DNA of 64,000 nucleotides, taken from assembly GCA_947471745.1 (NCBI GenBank), contig CANJKZ010000267.1:575001-639000 (forward strand). The letters run 5' to 3'. Every line of letters starts with the position of its first letter. Positions within the stretch are counted from its first letter, which is position 1. Shown here one piece after another: positions 11,380 to 23,169 of this stretch. Origin of the DNA: Closterium sp. Naga37s-1. Its lineage: Eukaryota; Streptophyta; Zygnematophyceae; Desmidiales; Closteriaceae. The notes beneath the pieces were generated by a model, which was not told where the DNA came from, made no database searches, and saw only the letters and a list, made by a program, of their open reading frames with translations. The position numbers and the translations under genes are program-made.

Positions 11380-11861
11380 TGAAATTCCTAGCGGGAAACA
11401 ATGTGGCATAGCAAGAAGCTTGGTGCAGGTAGAAAGCCAAACGACAATCAGACGAAGTAAATCAATGACCAAGAGATTTGGTGACAAAAATAGCAGCAGC
11501 AAGTTAGAAAGTAGCAGCAGTGGCAAGGGAAAGAAATACATGCGAATCTGGTGACAAGGGTAGCAGCAACAAGACTTCAAGTAGAAGATGAGACATGGAA
11601 TGATTTGAAAAGTATAAGGTAGAGGCAAGATGAACTGGGAAGGGTGAAATAGTCAGAAGACATGCGAAGTGAGGAGCAAGCAGACAAACGAAGGGATGGG
11701 AGGGGAGCAGCAGGACACGCAAGAAGAGTGAGGCAGGGAAACAAGAGATAAAGAGGTGCAGCGGTGCGGCACAACTTACGAAGGATGGTGGGCGAGCCAG
11801 ATGGGAAAAACAAGCTGATACGAGTGGGGCAGCAGTTAGGCAACAAGACTGGCGTGCGTAC
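11380..11861. other. AGC-rich imperfect repeats, no gene
   Basis: Contains two copies of a segment reading TGGTGACAA(A/G)(A/G)(A/G)TAGCAGCA near 11479 and 11549. No coding signal recognised. Confidence 0.45.
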
Positions 11862-12060
11862 CTGGTGTGTGGAGGTGGCGCCAGATGGGAGCAGCGAGGT
11901 GGTCACCGCTGAGAGCCAGACGCTTCTCAGCAGACGAATTTACAAACCCTAAGCCCGAAGGCGAAAGGGAGAAAACAGTTCTGAAAAGGGAGGAACGCCA
12001 CCCAACGGTAAGGCGAGGGAATGCGGAGGGACATCTGGCAGGTGGAAGTCAGCGAAAGTG
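11862..12060 (-). promoter_or_regulatory. Locus D leader module ending in a splice donor
   Basis: Reads on the minus strand from about 12060 to the donor CACACCAG|GTACGC at 11862/11861. It aligns with 28780-28974 of locus C. Shared blocks are GTGGCGTT, TTCAGAAC(C/T)GTT, GAGAAGCGTCTG and the final CTGCTCCCATCTGG or close variant. No single reading frame is kept among the copies, so it is probably a 5' leader exon rather than coding sequence. Confidence 0.5.
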
Positions 12061-13403
12061 GTAGCCGCTGCTTGACTTCAGAGGGAAGAGCCAGAGAAAA
12101 GAAGCAGGGGGACGAGGATGAACGACAGAGGATAACAGGGTGGGGGAGCGGGGGGGTATGCCACGTATCGCACGCGTTGCGGCACCCATCTGTGATCCGC
12201 CTCGCAAGCCCATCCCATCTCACCGTTCGCCCCTCTCCATATCTCCCCATTCCGCCATCCCGCCATCCCCCCAGCCCGCCGTCGTTCGGCATCGCCGTCG
12301 CACGTCCGAGTCCAACCATCTCGCATCCCTCCGGATCGGTGCTCACCCGCTGCTCCAGCAGCTCACATATCACGCTCCACACATGCTACACTCCTTCGCC
12401 GGTGGATCGCCACGCATAGCGCATCGAGGAGTTGCTAGGAGGTCCGGCTGACTCGGGTCGATGATCGTGACCTGAGCACGGCGCGCTGAAGACGACAGGT
12501 ATCGACTTCGGGGCGAAAGGCTGAAGGTGTAGGATTCTCGCGAGGATGAGGTCGATGGGTCCCAAAGCGCGCTGCGACGCCATTGGTCGCATGCGTATGC
12601 TAAACGGCGTGTTCTCGAAGCTGCACGTGGCGGCATTGGCTTACTATGGCGCGCTATGGGGAGACTGGCGCGAGCAACATGGTGTCATTTGGATCTAGTT
12701 GCGACGCACAACATACATGCATGATTTCTCACAACGCGTAGGAGAATTGACGGCTATCATATGTGCACTACGCATAGATTCAGCTGTTTGTGCGGAACAG
12801 CCACCACACTATGTCGAGGATCTGTCAGTTCAGGAAACCGGGTGAGCTGGCAGGGTGGTTTGGTTGGAGAACGAAATCGGCGAGGGAGGTTTGTGAAAGT
12901 CAACGAACGAGCTTCAGGTTACACAGTCTTGGCGAAAGCAGAATGAGATTCGCGCATTTCAGATCCAACTTCACGCCTCCATCCCCTTCACGCCTCTCCT
13001 ACCCTCTGACTCACGCCCTGCCCAACCCGTCAGAACTAGTAACACAAGTGATAAAGCAAGCACATTCTCCACCCGCACATCAGATGAAGCAATAATCTTG
13101 CTTCATCACAGCCAAAATCGCGATCTTTGCCGTCGGATTAGGTAGATCTACGTCCTCAGCCTCTCCATGCCGCGACATGATTCTCCCGGCGCATGCACGC
13201 ACCGGCGACATTCCCACCACCACATTTCTTCGGTGCGCTTGCGAAAGCGGGCGCCAAAGAATGTCGTGAACAGCCTGGGTGGGGTTGGTGCCACGTATGC
13301 GGGAATCGTGATGGCCAGTTGGGAGCGACTCGTGATGGCGGAACGAGCATGAAGACATGCACTGCGGGATGAGGATGGGGCGGAAGGGAGACCGGGGGGC
13401 GTT
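12061..13403. other. No recognised gene; promoter-like spacer
   Basis: Lies between the minus-strand leader of D and the plus-strand leader of E and may act as a divergent promoter region. Visible elements are an ATTGG (inverted CCAAT) near 12580 and a CACGTGGC G-box-like core near 12624. No TATA box position can be fixed. Short frames on both strands carry no known motif. Confidence 0.35.
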
Positions 13404-13710
13404 TGCTTCCGCCAAGTGGCGAGGGGGTGTACGGATTCAAATTGTGTCAGCAATGCTGCGATCGCTAACCGTCGCGAGCGACATGGAAAACGATTTTCCA
13501 CAATGCGTGAAAGCGAGCAGGGGGAGGAGAGGGGGATGTCAGCTTCCGCGAAGTGGCGTGGGGATGGATGGGGTCGGCCGGGATTGGGTGGAACAAGGAA
13601 GCAAAGCACCATGCCGTCGTTTGCACATCACTGCTGCGATCGCTGACCGCCGTGCCGTGTACGAACGGAGAGCGACTTTCCTCGGCGCGTGAAAGCGTCG
13701 AAGGCGAATG
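13404..13710 (+). repeat. Diverged tandem duplication of about 140 bp
   Basis: Blocks GCTTCCGC(C/G)AAGTGGCG, CTGCTGCGATCGCT(A/G)ACC or a close variant, and GCGTGAAAGCG occur in the same order at 13407-13515 and 13541-13705. The pair lies just upstream of the two leader copies of locus E. Confidence 0.7.
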
Positions 13711-13918
13711 GGGCTTCCAGCTGATCCATTCCTGTTTCTCTCTTTTCCCGGTTCTTCAACCTTTTCATTACCCCACGCCCAGCTCCCAACTTCGACACTG
13801 CCATCGATCTTCTTCCGCTTCACTTCCTACCCTTCATCATCCCTCCTGCCGTCGTCTCATTTAAAGTGCACCTCCTCTCCATTCCTGGCACCTCGTTACT
13901 GCCTCTTGCTACCTCCTG

Positions 13919-14600
13919 TCGCCTCGCTCCTCCATCGCGCCCCTCCCCTCCCTCTACTCCCGCTCGGCGCCCTCCGGAGAAGCGCCTCGCTCGCAGCTAG
14001 TAGCTCGCTGCTGCCACTCGGCACACCTCACATCACCCGCCATTCCAGGTACGGCCTCTCATACCGGCTTGCTACTCCCACATTCCCATCCTGCTGTCAT
14101 TCTTTACGAAAATCAGTCATGATGTTCATTCTGGTATGCTTTTACCCGTAAATTCAGACTCTTACCCATTTCTGTGGCCTTTGCTTCTATCAACGTTTGT
14201 TGCTCGTGCTGGCCTCTAGCATCTCCTTCCAACTTCTTTCCACCTCGTTTCAATCTTTCGTCTCCTGCTCGTTCCTCTCTTTCCTCCCTCCTTACTTCTG
14301 CCACTAACGCCCCCCTCGACCCTCCACCTCCCCTTCCCGTTCCGCGGCCCTTCTGCCTAGCCCCAGCTAACTATTGCACGGTCCATTTCCACTCTCTTGC
14401 CTTCCTTTCTTGTGAGCGCACCTGTTAACAGCTTGTAGCCTCTGCCCTTTCACTACTGTCGCCTCGCTCCTCCATCACCCCCTCGGCCGTCCTTCACCTC
14501 CCACAGAAATTTCTCTCACTCGGAGAAGCGGCTCGCGCGCAGCTGGTGGCTCGCTGCTGCCACACCTCACCCACTCCAGGTACGGCCTCTCTACTCTGTT
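13919..14600 (+). promoter_or_regulatory. Locus E: leader module present twice
   Basis: A block starting GTCGCCTCGCTCCTCCATC, passing GGAGAAGCG and TGGCTCGCTGCTGCCA or close variants and ending in a donor-like TCCAG|GTACGGCCTCTC, occurs at 13919-14048 and again at 14459-14579. The spacing is about 540 bp, so this is a tandem duplication. It resembles the leader of loci C and D. Two alternative first exons for locus E are possible. Confidence 0.5.
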
Positions 14601-15733
14601 CCCACGTCTCACCCGGTCTGCTGCTCCCCACCTTCCACCAGTGACCAGCCTGCTCTCATCGCCCGTAGCAGTACCAGGCTTTGCTGCTCGCCTGTCTCAC
14701 TCTTGCCTCGCACCTCCCCTTACCTCCTAGTGCTGCCACGCGTTTCTCTGTATGCGACCTCTGTTGCCAGCAATCAACGCTTCTTTCACACTTCGCCCCC
14801 TCCCTCCGCTCCTGCTCCTATTCTTGTCAGAAACCAATCTAATAGGCTTCTGCAGTTGATTGTATTCCATTCTTCTGCAGTATCCCTACCTGTTGTTTTT
14901 GCTCGTAGCTCTATCCTCTGCTTTGCTAATGCCTCCGTCCTCTGCTTTTGATCAAGCCTCGATCATCTGCTTTTAACCTTGCCTCTATCCTCCGTTTTTG
15001 CTCGTGCCTCTATCCGTTTTTGCTCGTGCCTCTGTCCTCTGTTTTTGCTCGTGCCTACGTTGTGCAAACTTAAGATGTCATAGTTCTTATCACTGTTTAT
15101 AGCCTTTCCTTGTATCAGACCGTTTCCACTCCAGCATCACCTCCTTCTTTCCATCGCCTTCTATTCTTACTCGTCCCCTGCCCCTCTCGTCCCCTGCCCC
15201 TCTCGTCCCCTGCCCCTCTCGTCCCCTGCTCCACTCCTCCACTGCTCCTCCGTCTCCTACGTCGGCCCCTCCTTCCGTCTCTCTCCACCTCCTCTCCTCC
15301 TTTCGTCTCCTACTGCTTTCCCTCCACTCTTTTCCTGCCCTGGCCCTTTCCTCCCCCCTTCGTTCCCCTCCCTCCCGCTCTTGTGGTCACTTGTCCTTTC
15401 CATCATATGGTGAATCTTAAAATTGCTTCGGATTGCTGTCTTTGTGTTTCATTTCCAAAACCTCGTACCTCACCTTAGCCTCACAATTTCCACCTCTGGC
15501 CTCTATCGGTCTTCCTTCTCCTGCTGCTGTCCGCCTTCCTCCTTTGCTCCTGCCGCACCTCACTGTGCTGCAGGCGCACGACTTGCATTGGGCTCGCCCC
15601 ATCAGCCATGGCTCGGATGACTGCAGTGGCCATGCTGCTGCCAGGGCTGCTTGCTGCTTTTCTTCCTGCCGTCGCTGTCATCGTCAGCATCATGCCACTT
15701 GCCAGGGATGCCTGGCCTTTCACCACTGCGAAG
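14601..15733 (+). other. Locus E intron with CT-rich tandem repeats
   Basis: No gene recognised. A run of imperfect 24-27-bp units with TTTTGCTCGTGCCTCT lies at about 14895-15060. Four copies of a 16-bp CCCCTGCCCCTCTCGT unit lie at about 15170-15235. The stretch 15480-15600 matches the intron of locus D. Confidence 0.5.
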
Positions 15734-15912
15734 GACGTGAGTGGTGCCATGCTGGACGTGAGTGGTGCCATGCTGGACGTGAGTGGTGCCATGCTGGACG
15801 TGAGTGGTGCCATGCTGGACGTGAGTGGTGCCATGCTGGACGTGAGTGGTGCCATGCTATGGCAGGGGTCGAAGCTATGGCAGGGGTCGAAGCTATGGCA
15901 GGGGTCGAATGC
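15734..15912 (+). repeat. Two adjoining tandem arrays, 21-bp x6 and 18-bp x3
   Basis: Six nearly identical copies of a 21-bp unit beginning GACGTGAGTGGTGCCATGCT (15734-15859) run into three copies of ATGGCAGGGGTCGAAGCT (15859-15912). Each 21-bp unit contains GTGAGT, a strong 5' splice-site core. Both units are multiples of three, and the translation (DVSGAML repeats, then WQGSKL repeats) has no known match. The arrays lie in the presumed intron of locus E. Confidence 0.9.
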
Positions 15913-16378
15913 GTCGTGGTCGCTTTTTGCCATTCTGGCCCGGCCTCGCCAAGCCCTCTCCTCTCCAGCATACCTGCTCTGCGCATGTTCTCTACATTGT
16001 GTGTTTCTTGTGCTTGTGCCTTTCATGGTTGACTTGCCTTGCCTCATGTCTCTGCATGCACCCACCTCGTCTCTCCACGTTGCCTCTTGCAGGTGCCATG
16101 TGACAGCCAGCAAGCCATCCACCCTCTCATGCTTACCTCTGCATCCCTCCCGCTTGTAAGCAAGAAAAGAGTTATTCTTCCCTCCATCGTCATGCTAACA
16201 TCCTATTGTCGATTATGGTTAATTTCATTATTTCTCTTTTTTTTTTGTATTGGATGGTACCAGAACGGCAGTTGATGTGCTTCATGTATGATGTGCATGT
16301 GTGGGTGCTTATGCGTGCACATGTGTGAGTGTGTATACGTGCGCATGTCCCCCATTGCATGTGTTGACTGCCTCTCAG

Positions 16379-16501
16379 CCCAATGCCACTACCACGTGTC
16401 AGAGTGACACGAGCCTGCTTCCCACTCAGGCCAATGCCATCGCCACATCTCTTCAGCATGTCCACGCTCTCAACGTGCCTCTTCACTCCCTCCACACCCT
16501 G
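16379..16501 (+). CDS. Locus E: conserved 41-codon exon
   Basis: Flanked by CTCTCAG and by CTG|GTGCGT, 123 bases, open in phase 0, ending NVPLHSLHTL. It has the same length, splice sites and related peptide as the minus-strand segment at 7653-7775. It lies 0.9 kb upstream of the coiled-coil exon of E, which places this exon before the coiled coil in the family. No known domain is recognised. Which exon precedes it is not known. Confidence 0.55.
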
Positions 16502-16525
16502 GTGCGTGTTGGGATGACTGAATGA

Positions 16526-17340
16526 AGCCTCTGCACTTGCCTTCTTGCTGCAACAATTACCAAAAGTAAGCGTTTTGCTTGATCTGGAAACTACCGCTCC
16601 TTAATCATCTTACTCAAGTGCCTTTCACTTGTTCCCGTGTTTTCCCCCGGGTCACAGTCTCCATCTGCAGTACATCTACTCGTGCTGTATTCTGTTCTGC
16701 TATCTCCACTCTCTCTGCAACTCTCGTGGCACTGCTGTGGTGGATGGGCGTGACTCACGCGCAAATCACAGCATGGGTGCAGCAGGGCTTGGCTGTGGCA
16801 GGCAGGCTGATGGTATGCAATACGCTCTGCCTTCTTAACACCTCCGCTTATATTTCTGTCAAACTGGTCTCCCTCTCCTTTCTAAGCTCTCTCTTCCCCA
16901 CAAGCCCACTCTCCGCCACTCTCCCTTGCTCGTTTACACCGTGCTACTGGACATTCCTCCTTCTTTCATCCCCTCTCTCCTCCACTCTCTTCACCACTCA
17001 TTCCTCCTTCCCTTCCTCGCCCTCACCATGCTGCAGCCACGTGGAATCTTCCCTCTGCTGCACATCCCCATGTGAGCATGCCCCACCTCACCATCGCGCT
17101 ATCATCTTGTGGTCCATTGGTGTTTTCTGCATCCTCTTGTTGTGCCATGATCGTCTGGTCTCTCACTTACATGAAAGCTGTGTCTCTATACTTCCATGAC
17201 TTCTGTGATCGTCTCATTGCCTTCCTTACCATGTCATCCATGTGCTGCCACCCATGTGTGGCTACACTTTGTTTTGTCCTGGCGTGCTGCCACACCCGTC
17301 TGTCCCCATGTCACGAGTTCCCCTGTGCTGTCATGCACAG
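16526..17340 (+). other. Presumed intron of locus E; no gene recognised
   Basis: CT-rich sequence with open frames but no family match. A probable acceptor GCACAG lies near 17335-17340, followed by a segment similar to one just upstream of the coiled coil of locus A. Confidence 0.4.
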
Positions 17341-17401
17341 GAGGTGTGCCTGTTCCACAATGCGGAGAGGGGGTGAGGCCGTTAGGTCCATCATTGTAAG
17401 A

Positions 17402-18372
17402 ATGGCTGGAACGTATGAGTTGAGTGAGACGATGGAGATGAGAATGAGGGCGCTTGGTGTGCAGCTGGAAGAGACAAGGAGGGAGTTGGAGGCAGCAGCC
17501 AGGGAGGAATTGGAGGAGACTGAGAGGAGACGAGTGGCGGAGATGAGGGAGATGAGAGGGCAGGTGGAGGAGAGGGAGAGAAAGCTGTCAGCAGTGAAGG
17601 GGGAATTGGAGGAGGCTGAGAGGAGACGAGTGGCGGGGATGAGAGAGGTGGGAGTGCACTTTGAGGAGACAAGGAGGGAGTTGGCAGCAACCAAGGTGGA
17701 ATTGGAGGAGGCTGAGAGGAGACGAGTGACGGAGATACAGGTGTTGGCTGGGTTGGTTGTAGAGTTGAAGATCATTCAGAGTGACGGCCATCAAAAGACG
17801 GCATGGGAGGTGAGTGCTGAGGGAACTGTTTCACTGGACATGTGCTGTCTGTTTTTGTCCCAATGGTCATTCCTTTCCTTGTCATTTGTTCCCTCTTCAT
17901 CCATCACCTCCAGCGAATCAAGGCAGCATCACAAGCTGATATGAGCTTGGCGGGTCTTAGCGGCCTCTCAGACGCCATGCTCGCCCATTTGTCCACCATG
18001 ACGCATCTGAAGAGCATTGACTTGGAGTCTAGCTCAGGCTTCAGTGCAGAGGGCATCAAGCACCTACCTCTACAGGCTGTCACGGCTGGAGATGCTAAAC
18101 CTCAGAGCTACATCAATCTCAGACAGTGCCTTGGAAGGCATTATGTCCTTGACCAGACTTCAAAAGCTTTTTCTCAATCAGACCAAGGTGACCGATGCTG
18201 GTCTGCCACACTTGACAGCTCTGTCCTCTCTCAAAGACCTTGGGCTTGGTGAATGCAGGGGTGTGACAGATGCTGGCATGGTGCATGTGGGGAGGTTGAC
18301 AGGGCTTGAGGCCCTTGGTCTGGGTGGTACGGCAGTCACGGATGATGGGCTGCAGCAGCTGACTGCCCTGAC
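17402..18372 (+). pseudogene. Locus E: coiled-coil plus VTDAG-type LRR protein, frameshifted
   Basis: Coiled-coil exon: the likely start MAGTYELSETMEM is at 17402, because MAGS opens the same exon in locus C. It continues MRALGVQLEETRREL and heptads rich in Glu, Arg and Leu. It ends at 17809 (136 codons) with TAWE|GTGAGT. The intron is 17810-17913 (104 bp) with acceptor CACCTCCAG. The LRR exon starts at 17914 in phase 0 with RIKAASQADMSLAGLSGLSD and has about five repeats, including LSSLKDLGLGECRGVTDAGM and LGLGGTAVTDDGLQQLTAL. Compared with locus B, four extra bases (CTAC duplicated) near 18065-18072 shift the frame between GIKHL and YRLSRLEML, so this copy is probably a pseudogene unless the assembly is wrong here. 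LRRs of this kind bind proteins, and coiled coils pair; the actual role is unknown. Confidence 0.75.
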
Positions 18373-19627
18373 AAAACTTTTCTTGCTCATTCCACCAGAA
18401 GGGGGTTTCTTTCAGAATGATCATGCACGCAGGCGGATAGGCAGGTAGGGTGGCAGGGAGTGATGATGGAAAGGGAGGTGAGGTGAGGAAAGATTTGATT
18501 GACTGTCTAGGGGAGACTGAGGAGAGACGTGGAGGCATTCATGCGGAGGAGTGAGGCATGGAATGGTGGTTGTGCACGGCTCAACTTGCATGTTGCAGCG
18601 AGGTGGCGAATGGTCATGTCGTGTGGCTTGTGCGTTGGAGTTTGAAAGAAGCAGGTGCAGGGCTGGTTGTGCAAGACACCTTAGTACGATTTGCATGATT
18701 GTTTTGTTATCCTTCATTGATACTGCTCTGACCCGATGGTGGCCATCAGAAAATGCCAGTACGGTGGATAGGGCCTGTGAGCCTTGTCCTGGATGGCATG
18801 GCAGTCATGTATGTTGGGAACTCTGATATCTCCTACTTCCGGTTTTTCATGCAGCGAGGATCTGTGCACGTATATTGGGGCTTAGCTTCCTAGGTGTCAG
18901 ATACTGATGATTGGGGAAAGGGAGATTGAGGCTTGGTTGGGCAAGGCTTTTCCTGTGCAAGACTCCTTGGCCTGGTGCACGTACAATCTAGAATATGCCC
19001 CAGAATGCTCTAATCTAATCATCAGTACAAAATGCTATACCACATTTCATTTGTATCATAGCATAGGCATGTATACGTGCAGCAGCAGCTTGCTACTCTA
19101 AATGGGTTTTGGTTGGCTAACCAGGTGGATGGCATGGCAGGCATGATCCATGGAACAGAGGGCGGTTGTGAGGCAAACATGGGCCTGTACCTGACCTGGA
19201 TGAGAAAGGGTAGGAGTCACACATGCTGCTGCACCACCCACCCGCATGGCCCATTCACCTCACCGGCATGCAGGAGTCTAGGGATTGGAAAACTTCATTC
19301 TAAACCCAGGGGATCTGGTTTTCACTTGTGTTGCAAGCAGCTCTCCCTCCTATGTGTTGCCAACTCAACATGGCGTTGATTGCTTCAGAATACATAGCTG
19401 ATATGCTCAAACACATCCGAAGCTTTGATATACACGACAAAATCCGAACAGCAGCTCGAGGGTGTTCTGCTGTGACTGAGTGAAGGGCAGGCATGAGTGA
19501 GGGGCATGCAAGAGAGGAAAGGGACTAAGGAAAGCGAAAGTGGTTCAGAAACGACACTGGAGTGGGATGCATGATTTGTGATGAGGTAAGAGATGAGATA
19601 TGGAATTAATTGCAGGAAAACTTGTGG
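18373..19627 (+). other. Downstream of locus E; no gene recognised
   Basis: The first 300 bp align with the post-LRR intron sequence of loci B and F (GCGGATA(A/G)(G/C)(T/C)AGGTAGGGT and later blocks). No further exon is recognisable up to 19.6 kb. Confidence 0.45.
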
Positions 19628-19690
19628 GATGAGGCAAGGGATGAGGTATGGGATGAGGTATGGGATGAGGTATGGGATGAGGCATGCATG
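19628..19690 (+). repeat. 12-bp tandem repeat, five copies
   Basis: Units GATGAGGTATGG with variants GATGAGGCAAGG and GATGAGGCATGC. Confidence 0.9.
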
Positions 19691-21906
19691 CACATCTGGC
19701 CCAACACTAGAGTTCCTGATAGGGCACACAAACATGGCTGCTCATAATATCATGCGTTTTGATTTGTAGTACTTACATCTAGCCATCTTGGTCTGACCAT
19801 GCCCCAAGCATCACTGCATTGTTAGCCGACTGCCAGATTCAACTAAGGGGAGATCTAGGGAGGGCACTGGAAGGGATGGTGGAGTTGTTACTGCAAGGAA
19901 AGTCGATGGGGCTCCTCTGTGCTGTCACCAACAGCCAACCACCAAGAGGGAGGGGGAGAGGGGAAAGGAGGGAGATGGGGGGCAAGGGGCTGGGCGGGGG
20001 AGAGGAAGAGAGACACGTGGGCATATACATAATACATGTGCAGCACAGGAGGGCATTGGGGCATGGAGGGGGAAAACTGAGGTATAGAAGATTGCCCACG
20101 TAGCTGATGTGGGATTGAGGAGAGCAGGGTCTGAAGATGCAAAGGCAATGATGCTGCTGCTTGGTTGGGTTGGTGGGGCAGAAGATGGGAGGTGCAGTGG
20201 GCAGAGGAGGAGGAATTGGGGTGGGGATGAACAGACAGTCGGTAAGTTCTCAGAGTTAATGACAAGAAGGGGAAGACAGTTGAAATGAAAGCAGGTGTGA
20301 TGGGCCAAAGTGACAGGTGTGATGTTTGAAGTGGGTTGAATGGAGACCTTGAAATGGGGAATGGAGAGATGAAGGAGAAACGGGGATGTGGCAGGCAGGG
20401 AGGGAGTTGTAGAAGGGATACGAGATGAAGGGTGAGACAGGGATGATATATTCCAACATGAGCAGTAGCGATGGATGGAAGAAGAGGGATAGGGTGCAAA
20501 CATGATTTTGATTCCTCCATCCACTCCGCTTCTCTCACCTCCGCATTGGCACGTCTTCCTGAAAAAAACCATTCACAATCTCACATTCGTGGCTCAAAAC
20601 AGCCCTTCCTCCCATGGTGGGAGGGAGTTAGCTTCCCATGCCTCCCTTACGCCCGCCTCCACCCCAATCCCTGCTGACCCACTTCACCGCCACCACTGCA
20701 GCTCCACCATGGTGGGATGATGCTTCACCGCCATTGGTGCCCAGCAGTGTGCTGCCATGAGGGGGGCATGCTGCAGCCATGCTGACCGCACCGGTGGTGG
20801 GGATGATTAGGGTCCCTCCCGGTTAGTACCGTACAAGACAGGTGCTGCTGGTTAAGGAAGTTGAAGGGAGTGGGTGAGAGTCAGGGAGAGGGCGAAGAGG
20901 CTAGGGCACACAGCAAGGAAGGGGGAGTGGAAGATAGCTGATGGCACTGCAGTCAGAAAGCGGTGCTCAGATTCATATTTCACGGGTGAACGAACACCAA
21001 AAGCACCATGCTGGGCGCGTATGGAGCAAGGCACAAAAGGAGAAAGGTTTGAGTGGCAGCATTGGATGAAAGAAGAGATCAAGGGTGAGGAAATTATGAA
21101 GATTTCATACTCTGATTCTCTCACCTGCATGTTGGCACGCCCCATTGCCTGCCGTCAGCTGAGAAGCCGTTCGCAACCATTCCATCTGCTGTCACCGACT
21201 GAACGATGTGTCCATTAACAGCGATGGGAGCATGAGAGTACGATTCAAGCATGCCACTTAATGGGCAAGCAGCAAGCTAGGAACTGAGGAGAAGAGAAAG
21301 GCAATGGACAATACGGGTGGGCAATGAAGCAGCATCCATGATCTCTGCCCCCTCATAAAAGCTGACATTCCTTCTGCTTCACTTCTGCCCTCCGCCGCAG
21401 GCATCACATCATGCCCTGCCTCCCGGGCAGCACACAATAATCTTGATAGCACCCTATATGAGACAACCCGTAAAAGAATAAAGAATCCCTCCATTGTTCA
21501 AGAGACAACATATCTAATAAACAATAGATATCACATACATATTGCACCCAGAATTATCCAGGAATTCCTGCCCATTCATAGTTGTTCCATCCCGCCAGAG
21601 GGGCCCTGCAAGATGTTAGTAGAGGTTTGGGCAAAGGTCGATGCTGCAGCATGCCACCCAGCCAAGCAGAGACAATGCCCTCCAGCAAGCCGCTGCATCC
21701 TCATGCATAGCCCCTACAACAGCTGATAATATACACCGCAACTACTCCCACTCCTTGCACACTCCTGCATGTACTCCCCTCATTCGTCACACCCATTACC
21801 TCCACACCTCTCCTCCAAGCAGTCACAGTCAACTTTGCCCTCATGTGTCTCCGTCCCCTCCGTCACTCACAACCCTACCTACTTATCCGCATGCGCGCAA
21901 GAGTAC
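19691..21906. other. No recognised gene; one diverged tandem pair
   Basis: Segments near 20430-20560 and 21060-21190 share CTCTCACCT(C/G)C, TTGGCACG and a later CATTC(A/C) block in order, about 610-630 bp apart, and look like an old tandem duplication. The stretch 21745-21900 is the intron after the LRR exon of locus B and matches locus A. Open frames otherwise show no known motif. Confidence 0.4.
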
Positions 21907-23169
21907 CTGCCATTTGGCAGTTGGAAAAGTTTCAGCTGGGTCAGGCCATTCACCTCCTGCAGCCCATCATCCGTGACTGCCGTGCCACCCAGATCAAGCC
22001 CTGTTAGACCTGTCAGTCTCCCCACGTGCACCATGCCAGCATCTGTCACCCCCATGCATCCAGTAAGCCCCAGGTCTTTGAGAGAGGACAGAGCTGTCAA
22101 TTGCAGCAGACCAGCATTAGTCAGCTTGGTACGATAAAGACAGAGCTCCTTGAGACTGGTCAAGGTCCCAATGCCTTCCAAGGCACTGTCTGAGACGTCC
22201 GTATCGTTAAGGTTTAGAATCTCCAGCTGTGGCAGCCTGTAGAGGTGCTTGATGCCCTCTGTACTAAAGCCTGAACTCTTGAACAAGAGAACGCTCTTCA
22301 GGTGGGTCATTGTGGAAACATGACCGAGGATGGCGTCTGAGAGGCCGCTTAGATTCGACAAGTACAGATCGGTTCTTCGTGATTCTGCTTTGATTCGCTG
22401 GAGGTGGTGGATGATGGGGAAATGATGGACAAGAAAAGGAAGGACCAGTGTGACAAGGGAATGCCAAACAATGCATGGCTTGATCGTCACCTGCCATGCG
22501 TCTTTATTTACTATGCCATGGATAACCACATAGAGAAGAAATAGCGAGCATGCATGCTCACTAAGCACTTATTCACGACACACTCACCTCCAATGCTTTC
22601 TTCCGATCGCCCGTGCTCCGCCTGATTTCCAGCTCAATATCCAACTCTGGATTCTTCTCCGCTGTCATTACTTGCCTTCTCTTTCTACTCTCCCCTCGCA
22701 GCCCTCTTGTACCCGATGCACTACTACTCTCAACCCATTGGTCTGCCATAGCGACCTTGCACTCCAGCAACTCCCCTTTCACCATTACCAACTCCCCCTT
22801 TATTGCTGCCAATTCCCCCTTTACTGCTGCCAATTCCCCCTTCAATGCTGCCGACTCTCCCTCCCTCTCCTCCATCGCAGCAGCAATCGCCTGGTTCCTC
22901 TCTTCCACGGCAAGCAACATTCGGCGCAGCTCATGCACCTCCTCCTTGTGTCCTGCTAGCTCCCCCTTCACTGCTGCCAACTCTCTCTCCCTCTCATTGA
23001 CCACAGCAGCTATTGCCCCATTCCTCTCCTCCGAAACAACCAACATGTGCCGCAGCTCATCCACCTCCTCCTTGTGTGCAGCCAGCTCCTCTCTCACTGC
23101 TGCAAGCACCGTCTCTTTCATCAAGTCATTCAGTGCAATCAGCGCTCTCTCAGCAGCCATCTCATCCAC
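21907..23169 (-). CDS. Locus B: coiled-coil plus LRR protein, best-preserved copy
   Basis: Exon 1 (23169-22588, 194 codons, phase 0) starts MDEMAAERALIALNDLMKET and carries two long near-repeats, AAHKEEVDELRHMLVVSEER and AGHKEEVHELRRMLLAVEER, then tandem ELAAVKG heptads, then a basic tail (GESRKRRQ), ending KALE|GTGAGT. The intron is 22398-22587 (190 bp) with acceptor CACCTCCAG. The LRR exon (22397-21907, 491 bp) has repeats SGLSDAILGHVSTMTHLKSV, LEILNLNDTDVSDSALEGI, LKELCLYRTKLTNAGLLQL, LKDLGLTGCMGVTDAGMVHV and LTGLDLGGTAVTDDGLQEV, then donor GGCAG|GTACTC at 21907/21906. The following exon was not found. The repeats are of the 24-25-residue VTDAGL class seen in cysteine-containing/F-box-like LRR proteins; no F-box, kinase, NB-ARC or membrane segment is visible. 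Probably a cytosolic scaffold or recognition protein, by inference only. Confidence 0.72.

Noticed and set aside
17402-18372. NB-ARC or receptor-kinase resistance gene
   Set aside because: No P-loop, kinase motif, signal peptide or membrane segment is visible; only coil and LRR are supported.
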